A stretch of DNA of 64,000 nucleotides, from positions 868,001-932,000 of the forward strand of contig NZ_JBFEFG010000281.1 in the NCBI RefSeq assembly GCF_040718835.1, given 5' to 3'. The notes beneath the pieces were generated by a model. That model made no database searches. It was given only the letters and a program-made list of their open reading frames with translations, and was not told where the DNA came from. The DNA is from Bremerella sp. JC817 (lineage in GTDB: Bacteria > Planctomycetota > Planctomycetia > Pirellulales > Pirellulaceae). Position numbers and translations under genes: made by a program. Of this stretch, positions 34,037 to 42,555 are shown in pieces (the first letter of the stretch is position 1; every line of letters begins with the position of its first letter).

Positions 34037-34930
34037 GTGCAATCGTTCACATACCATGCGCCTCGAACTATTCCCGAGGCGGTCGCACTGCTTACCGAGT
34101 CGGATGGAAAGTCGGTCTTGCTGGCCGGCGGCACCGATATCTTGGTGCAGCTTCGCGAAAACCTGCGTCATGCCGACCACGTCATCGACATCAAGCAGAT
34201 CCAGGATCTCACTCGCCTGGATGGCAATGCGAAACAAGGGATGTATCTGGGCTCGGCCGTGACCTGTTCGCAGCTTCTGCGAAGCAAGATCACCCAGCCG
34301 TATGCCGCACTGCGTGACTCAGCCCAGATCATCGGTGGCTGGCAAATTCAATCGCGAGCGACCATCGGCGGTAACCTCTGCAATTCGTCGCCGGCGGCCG
34401 ACTCGATTCCCTCGCTGATGGTTCATCGTGCGGTCGCGGAAGTGATCAACGAAGATGGCCACCAGAACATACCGGTCAGCCATTTCTGCACCGGCCCCGG
34501 GAAGAATGCCCTGGCAGGAAATGGTTTGCTGCTGGGGCTCGCGATTCCCGAAGTCGGCACGATCAGTGGATCGGCCTACCAGCGTTTTATTCCTCGGTAT
34601 GAAATGGATATCGCCGTTGCCAGTGCGGCTTCGTACGTCGAACTGCTGGAAGATGGTACGGTCGCCACCGCGACCATCGCCCTGGGCGCCGTTGGCCCCA
34701 CGCCCTTTTTGGCCAGTGATGCTGCCGACATGCTTGTCGGTGAAACGCCGGAAGAAGCGTTGATCGAAAAAGTCGCCCAAGAGGCCGCCAATATTGCCAC
34801 GCCGATCACTGACATGCGTGGCACGATCGAGTTTCGCAAACACCTCGCCTCGGTGTTGGTGAAACGAACTTTGCAAACGGCAATCCGCCGCGCCACTGGC
34901 GAAGTGGTTGTCTCTCATCCGCACGTTTAA
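34037..34930 (+). CDS. Molybdenum hydroxylase, FAD-binding (medium) subunit
   Basis: 297 aa from a GTG at 34037 with GGAG five bases upstream; the N-terminus VQSFTYHAPRTIPEAV then aligns with CoxM/XdhB/HcrB proteins. LLAGGTDILVQLRENL is the first FAD loop, and TIGGNLCNSSPAADSIP the second. It passes electrons from the Fe-S subunit to FAD and on to NAD+ or another acceptor. It is the first gene of a three-gene operon, overlapping or abutting the small-subunit gene. Confidence 0.9.
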   Translation: MQSFTYHAPRTIPEAVALLTESDGKSVLLAGGTDILVQLRENLRHADHVIDIKQIQDLTRLDGNAKQGMYLGSAVTCSQLLRSKITQPYAALRDSAQIIGGWQIQSRATIGGNLCNSSPAADSIPSLMVHRAVAEVINEDGHQNIPVSHFCTGPGKNALAGNGLLLGLAIPEVGTISGSAYQRFIPRYEMDIAVASAASYVELLEDGTVATATIALGAVGPTPFLASDAADMLVGETPEEALIEKVAQEAANIATPITDMRGTIEFRKHLASVLVKRTLQTAIRRATGEVVVSHPHV

Positions 34931-34949
34931 CGAGCCGAAAGTGAACTCG

Positions 34950-35492
34950 ATGCCAGGCAACACCCCAGCAAAAGTGGCGGTCTCGACCACGATCAACGGA
35001 CAATCGCACGAATTCCTTTGTCAGCCACGACAAAGCTTGTTGGAGGTTTTACGCGACACGCTACAACTGACCGGAGCGAAAGAGGGCTGCAACAACGGCA
35101 ATTGCGGAGCATGCACCGTCTTAATGGATGGCGAGCCGGTCAACAGTTGCCTTGTGTTGGCGGTCGAAGTCGAAGGCAAGCAGCTGACGACCGTCGAAGG
35201 CCTGGCCAACAAAGGTGTGCTGCATCCTTTGCAGCAATGCTTCCTCGAAGGTGCGGCCCTGCAATGCGGGATCTGCACGCCCGGCTTCCTGGTAGCCGCG
35301 AAGGCGCTGCTCGATAAGAAGCCCAACCCGACCGAAGAAGAGATTCGCTTTTCGCTGGCAGGCAACCTTTGCCGCTGCACTGGATACGACAAAATCGTTC
35401 GGGCCGTGCAAGCTGCCGCCGACCAGCTTCAAGCGGCAGAGGCTCCCCTCCCCTCTTCCGCCAATCAGCAACAAGCCCAGCAACAGCAATAG
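34950..35492 (+). CDS. Molybdenum hydroxylase, [2Fe-2S] (small) subunit
   Basis: 180 aa from ATG 34950. Eight cysteines bind two [2Fe-2S] clusters: GCNNGNCGACTVL...NSC in the plant-type ferredoxin domain, and QCGICTPGF...NLCRCTGY in the helical domain. It relays electrons from the molybdenum centre to FAD. The C-terminus ends in a Gln-rich tail (NQQQAQQQQ). Start 19 bases after the FAD subunit stop; large subunit begins 11 bases after its stop. Confidence 0.92.
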   Translation: MPGNTPAKVAVSTTINGQSHEFLCQPRQSLLEVLRDTLQLTGAKEGCNNGNCGACTVLMDGEPVNSCLVLAVEVEGKQLTTVEGLANKGVLHPLQQCFLEGAALQCGICTPGFLVAAKALLDKKPNPTEEEIRFSLAGNLCRCTGYDKIVRAVQAAADQLQAAEAPLPSSANQQQAQQQQ

Positions 35493-35503
35493 GAAACCAA
35501 GCG

Positions 35504-37774
35504 ATGCAAGGATCACCCATTTCCTACAGCGATAAGAAGTATCAGGTTCTGGGCACGCGACCGATCCGTCACGACGGAAACGATAAAGTCACCGGCCGAG
35601 CGATCTACACCAACGACGTCCACTTCCCCGACATGGTGCATGGCAAGATTTTGCGCAGCCCAGTCGCTCATGCCCGGATCAAGTCGATCGATACTTCCGC
35701 GGCGGAAGCCCTCGACGGCGTCGTGGCCGTCGTCACGGTCAAAGATTGGCCTGACCTGAAAGACAAGATGGCCGACCTGGGGGAAGGTGCCGTGAACCTT
35801 GCCGAACTGGGTGCCAACTGCATGGCCCACGACAAAGTGCTGTACAAAGGGCACGCCGTCGCTGCCGTAGCGGCCCGCAATGTTCACGTCGCGGAAGAAG
35901 CGTTGGCTTTGATTCGCGTCGAATACGAAGAACTGCCGTCGGTGCTCTGGGTGCAAGATGCGATGCACGAGAACGCTCCGATTCTGCATCCCAATCTTCG
36001 CACCGATCACATGGGCAAGCCGGGCGATCACCCCACGAACATCGCCAAGCATCTCCACTTCGAGACCGGCGATGTCGACGCGGCGTTTGAATCGGCCGAT
36101 GTCGTCGTTGAACGCGAGTTCAAAACGGCGACCGTACACCAAGGCTACATCGAGCCTCACAATTCGGTCGCCCTTTGGAACGAAGATGGCAAGCTGAAGA
36201 TTTGGACCGCGACTCAGGGTTCGTTCACCTGTCGTCATCAGGTCGCTGAACTGCTGCAGATTCCGATTTCCAACGTGACGGTCACGCCATGCGAGATCGG
36301 CGGCGGATTCGGCGGCAAGATCGCGGTCTATTTGGAACCAGTCGCGGCCCTGCTCAGCCGCAAGAGTGGCCGCCCGGTGAAGATGGTCATGCAGCGTGAC
36401 GAAGTCTTCGAGGCAACCGGCCCGACGCCTGGCTCGTACGTGAAGGTGAAGCTCGGAGCGACCCGCGACGGCAAGCTGATCGCCGGCGACGCGACGCTGG
36501 CCTACGATGCCGGTGCCTTCCCCGATGGCGTGATCGGTCCTGGCTGCATGTGTGTGTTCAGCTGCGTCGAACTTCCGAATGCCCGCGTGCATGGCTACGA
36601 CGTTTGCTTGAACAAACCGAAAACGCAGGCCTATCGCGCACCTGGGGCGACTCAGGCCGCATTCGCGTTCGAGTCGGTCATGAACGAACTGGCCGAGTCG
36701 CTTGGGATCTGCCCGCTTGAGTTACGACTGAAGAACGCAGCGAAAGAAGGAACCCGTCGCGTCGACGGCCCAGTCTATCCTCGGGTCGGCCTGATGGAAT
36801 GCCTCGAAGCTGCCAGGAACAGCCCTCACTGGAACACGCCGCTGGAAGGTCCGAATCAGGGACGTGGGATCGCGGAGGGGTTCTGGTTCAACATCGGCTT
36901 GAAGTCGTCGGTGACCGCCACGGTTAATCATGACGGCACGGTGAACCTGCTGGAAGGCTCGACCGACATCGGCGGGACGCGGACTTCGATCGCGATGCAA
37001 TTGGCCGAAACGCTGGGTATCCCTGCCGAAGCCGTGCATCCGAAGGTGGTTGATACCGATAGCGTGGGCTACACCGATGTCACCGGCGGAAGCCGAACGA
37101 CGTTTGCCACCGGACTGGCAGCGTATGAAGTTGGACTCGACCTGCGGAAGCAGCTTTGCCAACGCGCGGCGATGCTGTGGGAATGCGATCCGAGCGAAGT
37201 GACGTTCCACGAGGGCACCTTCGTCCATCAGGATAAGTCGCTGACGTTTCAGCAGTTGGCGGCTCAACTTCCAGAGACCGGCGAACCGGTCGTCGGCCGG
37301 GCCTCGATCTCCAAAGATGTTTCGACCAATGGCTTCGGCGTACATCTCTGCGACGTGGAAGTTGACCCTGAGACCGGTAAGGTTCGCGTGCTGCGGTACA
37401 CGGCCATTCAAGATGCCGGCAAAGCGATTCACCCCAGCTACGTCGAAGGGCAACTGCAAGGGGGCGCGGTCCAGGGAATCGGCTGGGCTTTGAACGAAGA
37501 GTATTACTATCGCGACAACGCCACCATGGCGAACGCGTCGTTCCTCGACTATCGCATTCCGACCTGCTACGACTTGCCGATGATCGATACGATCATTGTC
37601 GAGGTTCCGAACCCAGACCATCCGTACGGGGTTCGTGGCGTGGGGGAAACGCCGATTGTCGCTCCCCCTGCCGCGGTTGCCGCCGCCATCTACGAAGCGA
37701 CCAGCGTTCGCATGTTCGAGCTACCAATGTCGCCCCCTAAGCTTTGGAAGGCGATTTCCGAGAAGAACGCTTAG
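35504..37774 (+). CDS. Molybdenum hydroxylase, molybdopterin-binding (large) subunit
   Basis: 756 aa from ATG 35504 (AGGA upstream). Xanthine dehydrogenase/aldehyde oxidase family: GRAIYTNDVHFPDMVHG near the start, GGGFGGKI in the molybdopterin domain, AYRAPGATQAAFAFES, and VGETPIVAPPAA near the end with the probable catalytic Glu. The AYxCSFR loop of CO dehydrogenase is absent, so CO oxidation is not indicated. Substrate could be a purine, aldehyde or aromatic acyl-CoA. No XdhC/MobA maturation gene is adjacent. Its stop overlaps the convergent VWA gene by 4 bases. Confidence 0.92.
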   Translation: MQGSPISYSDKKYQVLGTRPIRHDGNDKVTGRAIYTNDVHFPDMVHGKILRSPVAHARIKSIDTSAAEALDGVVAVVTVKDWPDLKDKMADLGEGAVNLAELGANCMAHDKVLYKGHAVAAVAARNVHVAEEALALIRVEYEELPSVLWVQDAMHENAPILHPNLRTDHMGKPGDHPTNIAKHLHFETGDVDAAFESADVVVEREFKTATVHQGYIEPHNSVALWNEDGKLKIWTATQGSFTCRHQVAELLQIPISNVTVTPCEIGGGFGGKIAVYLEPVAALLSRKSGRPVKMVMQRDEVFEATGPTPGSYVKVKLGATRDGKLIAGDATLAYDAGAFPDGVIGPGCMCVFSCVELPNARVHGYDVCLNKPKTQAYRAPGATQAAFAFESVMNELAESLGICPLELRLKNAAKEGTRRVDGPVYPRVGLMECLEAARNSPHWNTPLEGPNQGRGIAEGFWFNIGLKSSVTATVNHDGTVNLLEGSTDIGGTRTSIAMQLAETLGIPAEAVHPKVVDTDSVGYTDVTGGSRTTFATGLAAYEVGLDLRKQLCQRAAMLWECDPSEVTFHEGTFVHQDKSLTFQQLAAQLPETGEPVVGRASISKDVSTNGFGVHLCDVEVDPETGKVRVLRYTAIQDAGKAIHPSYVEGQLQGGAVQGIGWALNEEYYYRDNATMANASFLDYRIPTCYDLPMIDTIIVEVPNPDHPYGVRGVGETPIVAPPAAVAAAIYEATSVRMFELPMSPPKLWKAISEKNA

Positions 37775-39747
37775 AGCTTCGGAATTTGAACCGGTGGTGG
37801 TGCCGGGCCATTGCCGACCGGACGAGGTCGATTGATACGGCGAGTATCGAAGAAGACCGGCTCCAACTTAACGCCGAAGCCACGTTTGATTTCCCACGTG
37901 GCTCGCGTCGCCCATGGCGTCCCCTCGTGTTCCTCGCGAATGTATTGCAATATTTCGCGTGAGAGGGAAATGTCGGCTTCGGTTTTCTCTGGGGCCGACA
38001 ACTCGTCGGTCGTCGCCAATCGCCAACCGCGAAACTCCATATACGGAGGCATCTGCGGCGGAGCCGGTGGGTTCTCGGCAAACTTCGTCAGGTAAGCTCC
38101 GTACTCGAAGGCCCGGGCGCGGTAGGCCAACAGCTGGCCATACAACAGGTCGTAGTTCGCACTCCAGCGAAGGGACGTCGAGTCGTCTCTCAAATCACGA
38201 TTCTTCTCCGCCACTTCGATCGCGCGGTCGAGGTACGTGATATAGGTGATCATCTTCGCCTGTTGCTGGCGAACTTGCTGGCGGAACATTCGCAGGTCAG
38301 GGCTGAACGACTGCTGAATCTCGATCACGTCCGCCACGCTCTCTTGATAGGGATTCAGATCGTAGATGATCTTGGTCACCAGCGTTTTGAGCGGATCTTT
38401 CTTCACCTCGCCAACTTGTTCCAGACGCGACCGCAAATCAGGGCGATACATGTCCATCGTCTTCGGTTCGTACCGACGATCGATGGCGTTGTTCACGTTC
38501 GATTCTTCCCCAGGCAGCATGAAGAAGATACCGCCGGTCTCTTTGGCCAGGCGAACCTGCTCGAACGGTCCGAATCCACTGGCCAAGGCGTCGGTTCGTT
38601 TACCGAAACCATCGGTTTGAAGTTGCTCGATGATGGCGGCCTCGGGACCGCGATCGACCGGTAGCAAGTGATCGGTGCCGTTTTCAGGATGGGTCCAGCG
38701 AACGTGAGCGTAGGGATAGCCGAACACTGCTTCGCGTCCCAGGACAAAAACCCGAGCGTCGGTTGCCTTGGCAATCCCGATCGAAGTTTCCAGCCGGCTT
38801 TCGTTGTCGGCGCTGTTGCCACTTTCGTCGGTCACCACAATTAAGGCGATCTTTCGATCGGCGATCTTCGCGTAACGGCGATGTCTTGTGAGGACCTCGG
38901 CGACAGCCGAACTGAACATCTCCTCGCCAGAAGGATCGACCGGAACGGCCGCGATGGCCTGATCGACTTCGGCCGGGTCGTTTGTGGGTGCCTTGGTATG
39001 CATCAGAAAGCCCTGCCCGAAACTAGCGACCGCCGTGGTCAACGCGTCACCGCGGGCATGTTCGCTGAGGCCGACTTCGGCGTAGATACGATGAATGCGA
39101 CGACGGATATCTTCCTGGTCGTCCTTCATGCTTTCCGACTGATCGAACAGCCAGATCACCAGCACCTTGTTGTGCGAGAGCATCCAGATCAGTTCCTGCG
39201 AGATCTGATCCATCGCTTCCTGATAATCACCAACGACCGCTTGGACCGAGCCAACAGTCCCTAGCGGCATGTCTTCGATCAGCGAGTCGGTGTCTTTCGT
39301 CAGCAGGGCGTCCGCTTCCAGCGAAACGAGCGGAGCGTTGTCGAACTCCGTCGGCGGCATCTCGAGCTGCGGCGCGGTGAGCGAAGCCTCGACCATTCCC
39401 TGGAGCCCTTGCTCGGTGGTGGTCAGATTGGCGATCGTCATTTCCTCGGCGATCTTTTCTGACTCGTCGAGTTCAATTTCGAGCGGCTTGATATGCTCTT
39501 CCAGTTCGGGCTCAATCACCACCAGCTCGATCTGCTTGGTGGGAGGTTCCAGAATCGTGTACATCGCCAGCACGACCACCAGGCCGAAGTGGAACATGAA
39601 CGAGATCAGGAACGACGCCGAGTTATGGATACTCTCGACACGCAGCCACGACCGACGAGGCGCACCTTCCGTGGTCGGTGCTAGCGGTGTAGCGCCGTTA
39701 TCTGGTCCAGGGGGAGACCAGTTTGCGGTGGGTGCAGGTTGGTGCAT
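37771..39747 (-). CDS. Membrane-anchored VWA-domain protein
   Basis: 658 aa. A Pro-rich cytoplasmic N-terminus (1-40) leads to one membrane helix (about 46-65), then a long Glu-rich periplasmic stretch, like TonB-type anchors. A von Willebrand A domain spans about 195-400 with MIDAS motif DQSES (D202-S206) and VVTDESGNS. The C-terminal 200 residues are helical, ending in a Pro-rich tail. No catalytic domain. Likely a metal-dependent adhesion or assembly protein; partner unknown. It diverges from the LysM protein across a 218-base gap holding a large hairpin. Confidence 0.82.
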   Translation of the reverse strand: MHQPAPTANWSPPGPDNGATPLAPTTEGAPRRSWLRVESIHNSASFLISFMFHFGLVVVLAMYTILEPPTKQIELVVIEPELEEHIKPLEIELDESEKIAEEMTIANLTTTEQGLQGMVEASLTAPQLEMPPTEFDNAPLVSLEADALLTKDTDSLIEDMPLGTVGSVQAVVGDYQEAMDQISQELIWMLSHNKVLVIWLFDQSESMKDDQEDIRRRIHRIYAEVGLSEHARGDALTTAVASFGQGFLMHTKAPTNDPAEVDQAIAAVPVDPSGEEMFSSAVAEVLTRHRRYAKIADRKIALIVVTDESGNSADNESRLETSIGIAKATDARVFVLGREAVFGYPYAHVRWTHPENGTDHLLPVDRGPEAAIIEQLQTDGFGKRTDALASGFGPFEQVRLAKETGGIFFMLPGEESNVNNAIDRRYEPKTMDMYRPDLRSRLEQVGEVKKDPLKTLVTKIIYDLNPYQESVADVIEIQQSFSPDLRMFRQQVRQQQAKMITYITYLDRAIEVAEKNRDLRDDSTSLRWSANYDLLYGQLLAYRARAFEYGAYLTKFAENPPAPPQMPPYMEFRGWRLATTDELSAPEKTEADISLSREILQYIREEHEGTPWATRATWEIKRGFGVKLEPVFFDTRRINRPRPVGNGPAPPPVQIPKL

Positions 39748-39839
39748 GCTTACCGGTCAATCAAGGAGGGAATTGTGTGGGGATGTTTCTTCAATCGTAG
39801 AAGAAATTAGCTATTGGTGCCATGCATTTTTACGCAAAG

Positions 39840-39884
39840 GGCCAGTTGGTTCGGTCATTACGACCGAATCTCCCCCAACTGGCC
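39840..39884 (+). other. Two-tier hairpin in the VWA/LysM divergent region
   Basis: Outer stem GGCCAGTTGG / CCAACTGGCC (10 bp, perfect), inner stem TTCGGTC / GACCGAA (7 bp, perfect) with a 5-base loop and a one-sided TCTCCC bulge. It lies 82 bases before the LysM-protein start. It has no immediate T tract, so a leader or protein-binding structure is likelier than a terminator. Confidence 0.55.
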
Positions 39885-39965
39885 TGGAACTGCTTCGGCA
39901 TTTTTGATAAAGCACGACCAACTTGCGCAATTATTTTCGAGAAACTCGCTCCAGCCGAGGATACC

Positions 39966-41576
39966 GTGTCCGTTTTCCGAAATCTGTTGATCGTGGGACT
40001 TCTGATCTGTGTAGCCTACAACGGCTACGTCATTTACCGCAATCAATTGGCTTCATCTCCTACCGAAGCGACCGCTCCGGAAGAGACTGCTCCATTGTTT
40101 TCGGCCGAGGCCTTCACGGAACTCGCCGAGAATCGGAGCCAAGTCACCGTCAAAGAAGTTCCTACGGTAATCACCCCTGCACAGCCGGCGCAAACCGACG
40201 CGGTCGTCGCCAATCCGGTGCTGGAGTCGTCGGTCGAAAAGACCGAAGTCCTGCCAGTTTCGGCCGAAGTGCCAGCCAATCCACGTGGCAGCCGCTTCTC
40301 GGAAACGGCAACTGTAGCCACGGAACCAGTCGAACCTGCTGAGGTAGCTGAAGCCCCCCAGACCGATGTCGTGATGGCACCGCTGGGCGATATCACGCCC
40401 AAGGTCCTTTCGTTTGAAGATGCCTGGACGCAAATCGAAATGTCGGAAGCGGCATTTACCTGGGCGATTGCCTTGCGACAGATTCAGCAGTTGATTCAGC
40501 GTGACGATCTCACCAACGCCCAGCGCGAACAAGTTCTCGCCAAGGGTGACGAGCTCGCCGAAACGGTGATCTTCGCCAGCAACAAACATCTGGCCCAGCC
40601 AGCCCTTACCTATTTGCCAGGCACCAACGTCGTTGAAATCGCCAAGACGCACGAGATCCCGGTCTCGTTCCTCCGTCAAATCAACGGCTGGGACGAACAG
40701 TTCCAGCCAACGCCAGGCGACTCGGTCAAAGTCCTTCAAGGTCCAATCACCCTGGTGATCGACTTGCCGGCGAAGACCATGCGAATGACGGTGGGCGATC
40801 TTTACGCGGGTCGCATGTCGATTGGCAAAGCGGACGTGACCGTTCCGGCCGAAAGTATCTTGAATGTCGAAATGGTCGAAGAAGTGGAACGCCTTTCGAT
40901 CGGTTCGGTCGCTGTCGTGATCGACCAAGAGAACATCGCGCCAGAACCGAACTCGCTGCTGGTGACCGCCGACGACTGGAAGCTGCTGCATGCCCTGACC
41001 GGCAGTCACGTCGACATTCGCTGGATTGAAGAGAAAGCCCCGGTCGAGACTGTTGTTGCCGCTCCAACCACTCCCGAGCCCGAGATGCCGGTCCCCGTCG
41101 AGCCGATGACCAGCCAGCCAGTCGATGCGTTGAAGATGGAAGTCTTCGCCCCGGCTGTCGCCGTGCTGCAAGGCAAGCCAGCTCGCTATGGAATTGAAAT
41201 CACCAACATGAGCGACAAGCCAAGCGATCTGGTTCAGGTCGTGGTGAACTTGTCGGAAGGGATCGAACCGATCAAGGTCGAAGGCCAGCCAGGGCGTATC
41301 GCCCCAGGTCAGGCAATGTTCGATCCGATGACGATCGAAGCGGGCGAAAGCGTTCGCCTGGTGGTGACCATTGAAACCAAGACCCCGGGTCAGTTCCTGG
41401 TTCGCCCTGAGCTTCAATGCGCTCAACCGGCGACCCGCTACGCGACGGAAATCCAGTTGAAGGTCGCCGCCGCCGAATCGATCTCGGCGGAAGTGCAAAA
41501 GCAGGAAGCAGAGTCGCCGCTCCCCGAAAAGGCGATGGCAGAGGCTCCGCAGAATCCTGCCAAAGAAATCCGCTAG
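39966..41576 (+). CDS. Membrane-anchored LysM protein with degenerate YkuD-like domain
   Basis: 536 aa from a GTG at 39966 with GAGG five bases upstream; VFRNLLIVGLLICVAYNGYVIY is a signal anchor directly after it. A Pro/Glu/Thr-rich linker (20-150) precedes a LysM-like repeat (about 210-255, TNVVEIAKTHEIPVSFLRQING) for peptidoglycan binding. Residues 255-355 resemble an L,D-transpeptidase fold but lack the catalytic His-Gly-Cys motif. Residues 385-500 form an Ig/DUF11-like beta domain. Likely a non-enzymatic cell-wall protein. The longer frame from 39822 would run through the hairpin and is rejected. Its stop overlaps the cyclodeaminase gene by 4 bases. Confidence 0.75.
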   Translation: MSVFRNLLIVGLLICVAYNGYVIYRNQLASSPTEATAPEETAPLFSAEAFTELAENRSQVTVKEVPTVITPAQPAQTDAVVANPVLESSVEKTEVLPVSAEVPANPRGSRFSETATVATEPVEPAEVAEAPQTDVVMAPLGDITPKVLSFEDAWTQIEMSEAAFTWAIALRQIQQLIQRDDLTNAQREQVLAKGDELAETVIFASNKHLAQPALTYLPGTNVVEIAKTHEIPVSFLRQINGWDEQFQPTPGDSVKVLQGPITLVIDLPAKTMRMTVGDLYAGRMSIGKADVTVPAESILNVEMVEEVERLSIGSVAVVIDQENIAPEPNSLLVTADDWKLLHALTGSHVDIRWIEEKAPVETVVAAPTTPEPEMPVPVEPMTSQPVDALKMEVFAPAVAVLQGKPARYGIEITNMSDKPSDLVQVVVNLSEGIEPIKVEGQPGRIAPGQAMFDPMTIEAGESVRLVVTIETKTPGQFLVRPELQCAQPATRYATEIQLKVAAAESISAEVQKQEAESPLPEKAMAEAPQNPAKEIR

Positions 41577-42532
41577 AACGGCAAGTCGACGCCCAGCTCT
41601 GGATTTCGGGCGGCAAGTTCCAAGAACTTCGTTCCCAGAGCCACGTCCTGTATGGCAAGGCCGACAGTCTTATAGATGACAATGCTATCGGCGTTGTTTC
41701 GACCAATCGACTGACCGGCAATCACGTCTGCCAGCGAAACCGATTTATCCCAGTCGAAGTAACCTTCTTCGGCGGCCAAGACATAATCGCCTGCTTCTCC
41801 GCGACAAGCCTCGATCGAATCGCACACCCAGTTATCGGCCCGGCGAATCGCGACGACATCGAGCTCTCGCTTGAACGTCCAGTTTGATCCCATCGCGCAG
41901 ACCAGTGCCCCTTCGGCCAAAAGGTTGCCGTCGAAAACAGGATGTTTGCTGGTTGTGGCGGTGACGACCAATGGCAGGTCTTCCACCGCATCTTTCGGAT
42001 CGTGTACCGGAACGATTTCGATCTGCAGCTTCTTGCCCATGCGTTCGGCGAACGACTCTCGCTTTTCCTGATCGCGGGAATAGATGAATGCCTGGGTGAT
42101 GGGTAATTCCGTGGCGAGTGCTTCGAGCTGAGACTCGGCCTGCCAACCACTTCCAAAGATGCCTAGCTGCGAGATCGGCTTACGGGCCAGGTACCGCGCG
42201 CCGACGGCCGAAGAAGCAGCCGTACGAATCTGGCCGAGCTTATCGGCCTCGATCAGGGCCTTCATCTGGCCGCTATCGATGTCGTACAGACCAACATGAA
42301 ACCTCGCCTTGATCCGGGTAGTGCTGTACATTTTCCAGCCCGCCACTCCCAGGTACTCGGCGGCGGCGTGCATGCCATGCAGCGCGAAGCCCGGGGCCTG
42401 GGCACGCTGACGAGGGATGTTCTCGGCCCCGCCGGTGCCCAGTTGCCGAAAGCTCTCGTCCACCACATCAATGGCGGTCGCCATATCGAGTAGCGAAGCT
42501 ACTTCTTCTTCGCCATAGAATCGGCACGTCAT
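41573..42532 (-). CDS. Ornithine cyclodeaminase/mu-crystallin family protein
   Basis: 319 aa, full length. LGIFGSGWQAESQLEAL is the NAD(P)-binding loop; KMYSTTRIKARFHVGLYD and RTAASSAVGARYLA are conserved substrate-side segments. The family includes ornithine cyclodeaminase, alanine dehydrogenase, ketimine reductase and thiomorpholine-carboxylate reductases, so the substrate is open. It begins 23 bases after xylB and was probably copied into the same transcript. Confidence 0.87.
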   Translation of the reverse strand: MTCRFYGEEEVASLLDMATAIDVVDESFRQLGTGGAENIPRQRAQAPGFALHGMHAAAEYLGVAGWKMYSTTRIKARFHVGLYDIDSGQMKALIEADKLGQIRTAASSAVGARYLARKPISQLGIFGSGWQAESQLEALATELPITQAFIYSRDQEKRESFAERMGKKLQIEIVPVHDPKDAVEDLPLVVTATTSKHPVFDGNLLAEGALVCAMGSNWTFKRELDVVAIRRADNWVCDSIEACRGEAGDYVLAAEEGYFDWDKSVSLADVIAGQSIGRNNADSIVIYKTVGLAIQDVALGTKFLELAARNPELGVDLPF

Positions 42533-42555
42533 GTCGCCTCCCTTTCCGCCAGGGA

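Noticed and set aside
35504..37774. Carbon monoxide dehydrogenase CoxL
   Set aside because: The AYxCSFR active-site loop that marks CoxL is missing.
39822..39965. N-terminal extension of the LysM protein
   Set aside because: It crosses the 39840-39884 hairpin and has no ribosome binding site; the GTG at 39966 has both GAGG and a signal anchor.
40053..41498. 481-residue minus-strand frame opposite the LysM gene
   Set aside because: Very rich in Arg/Phe/Asp/His, as expected of an antisense shadow of Glu/Val-rich coding sequence.
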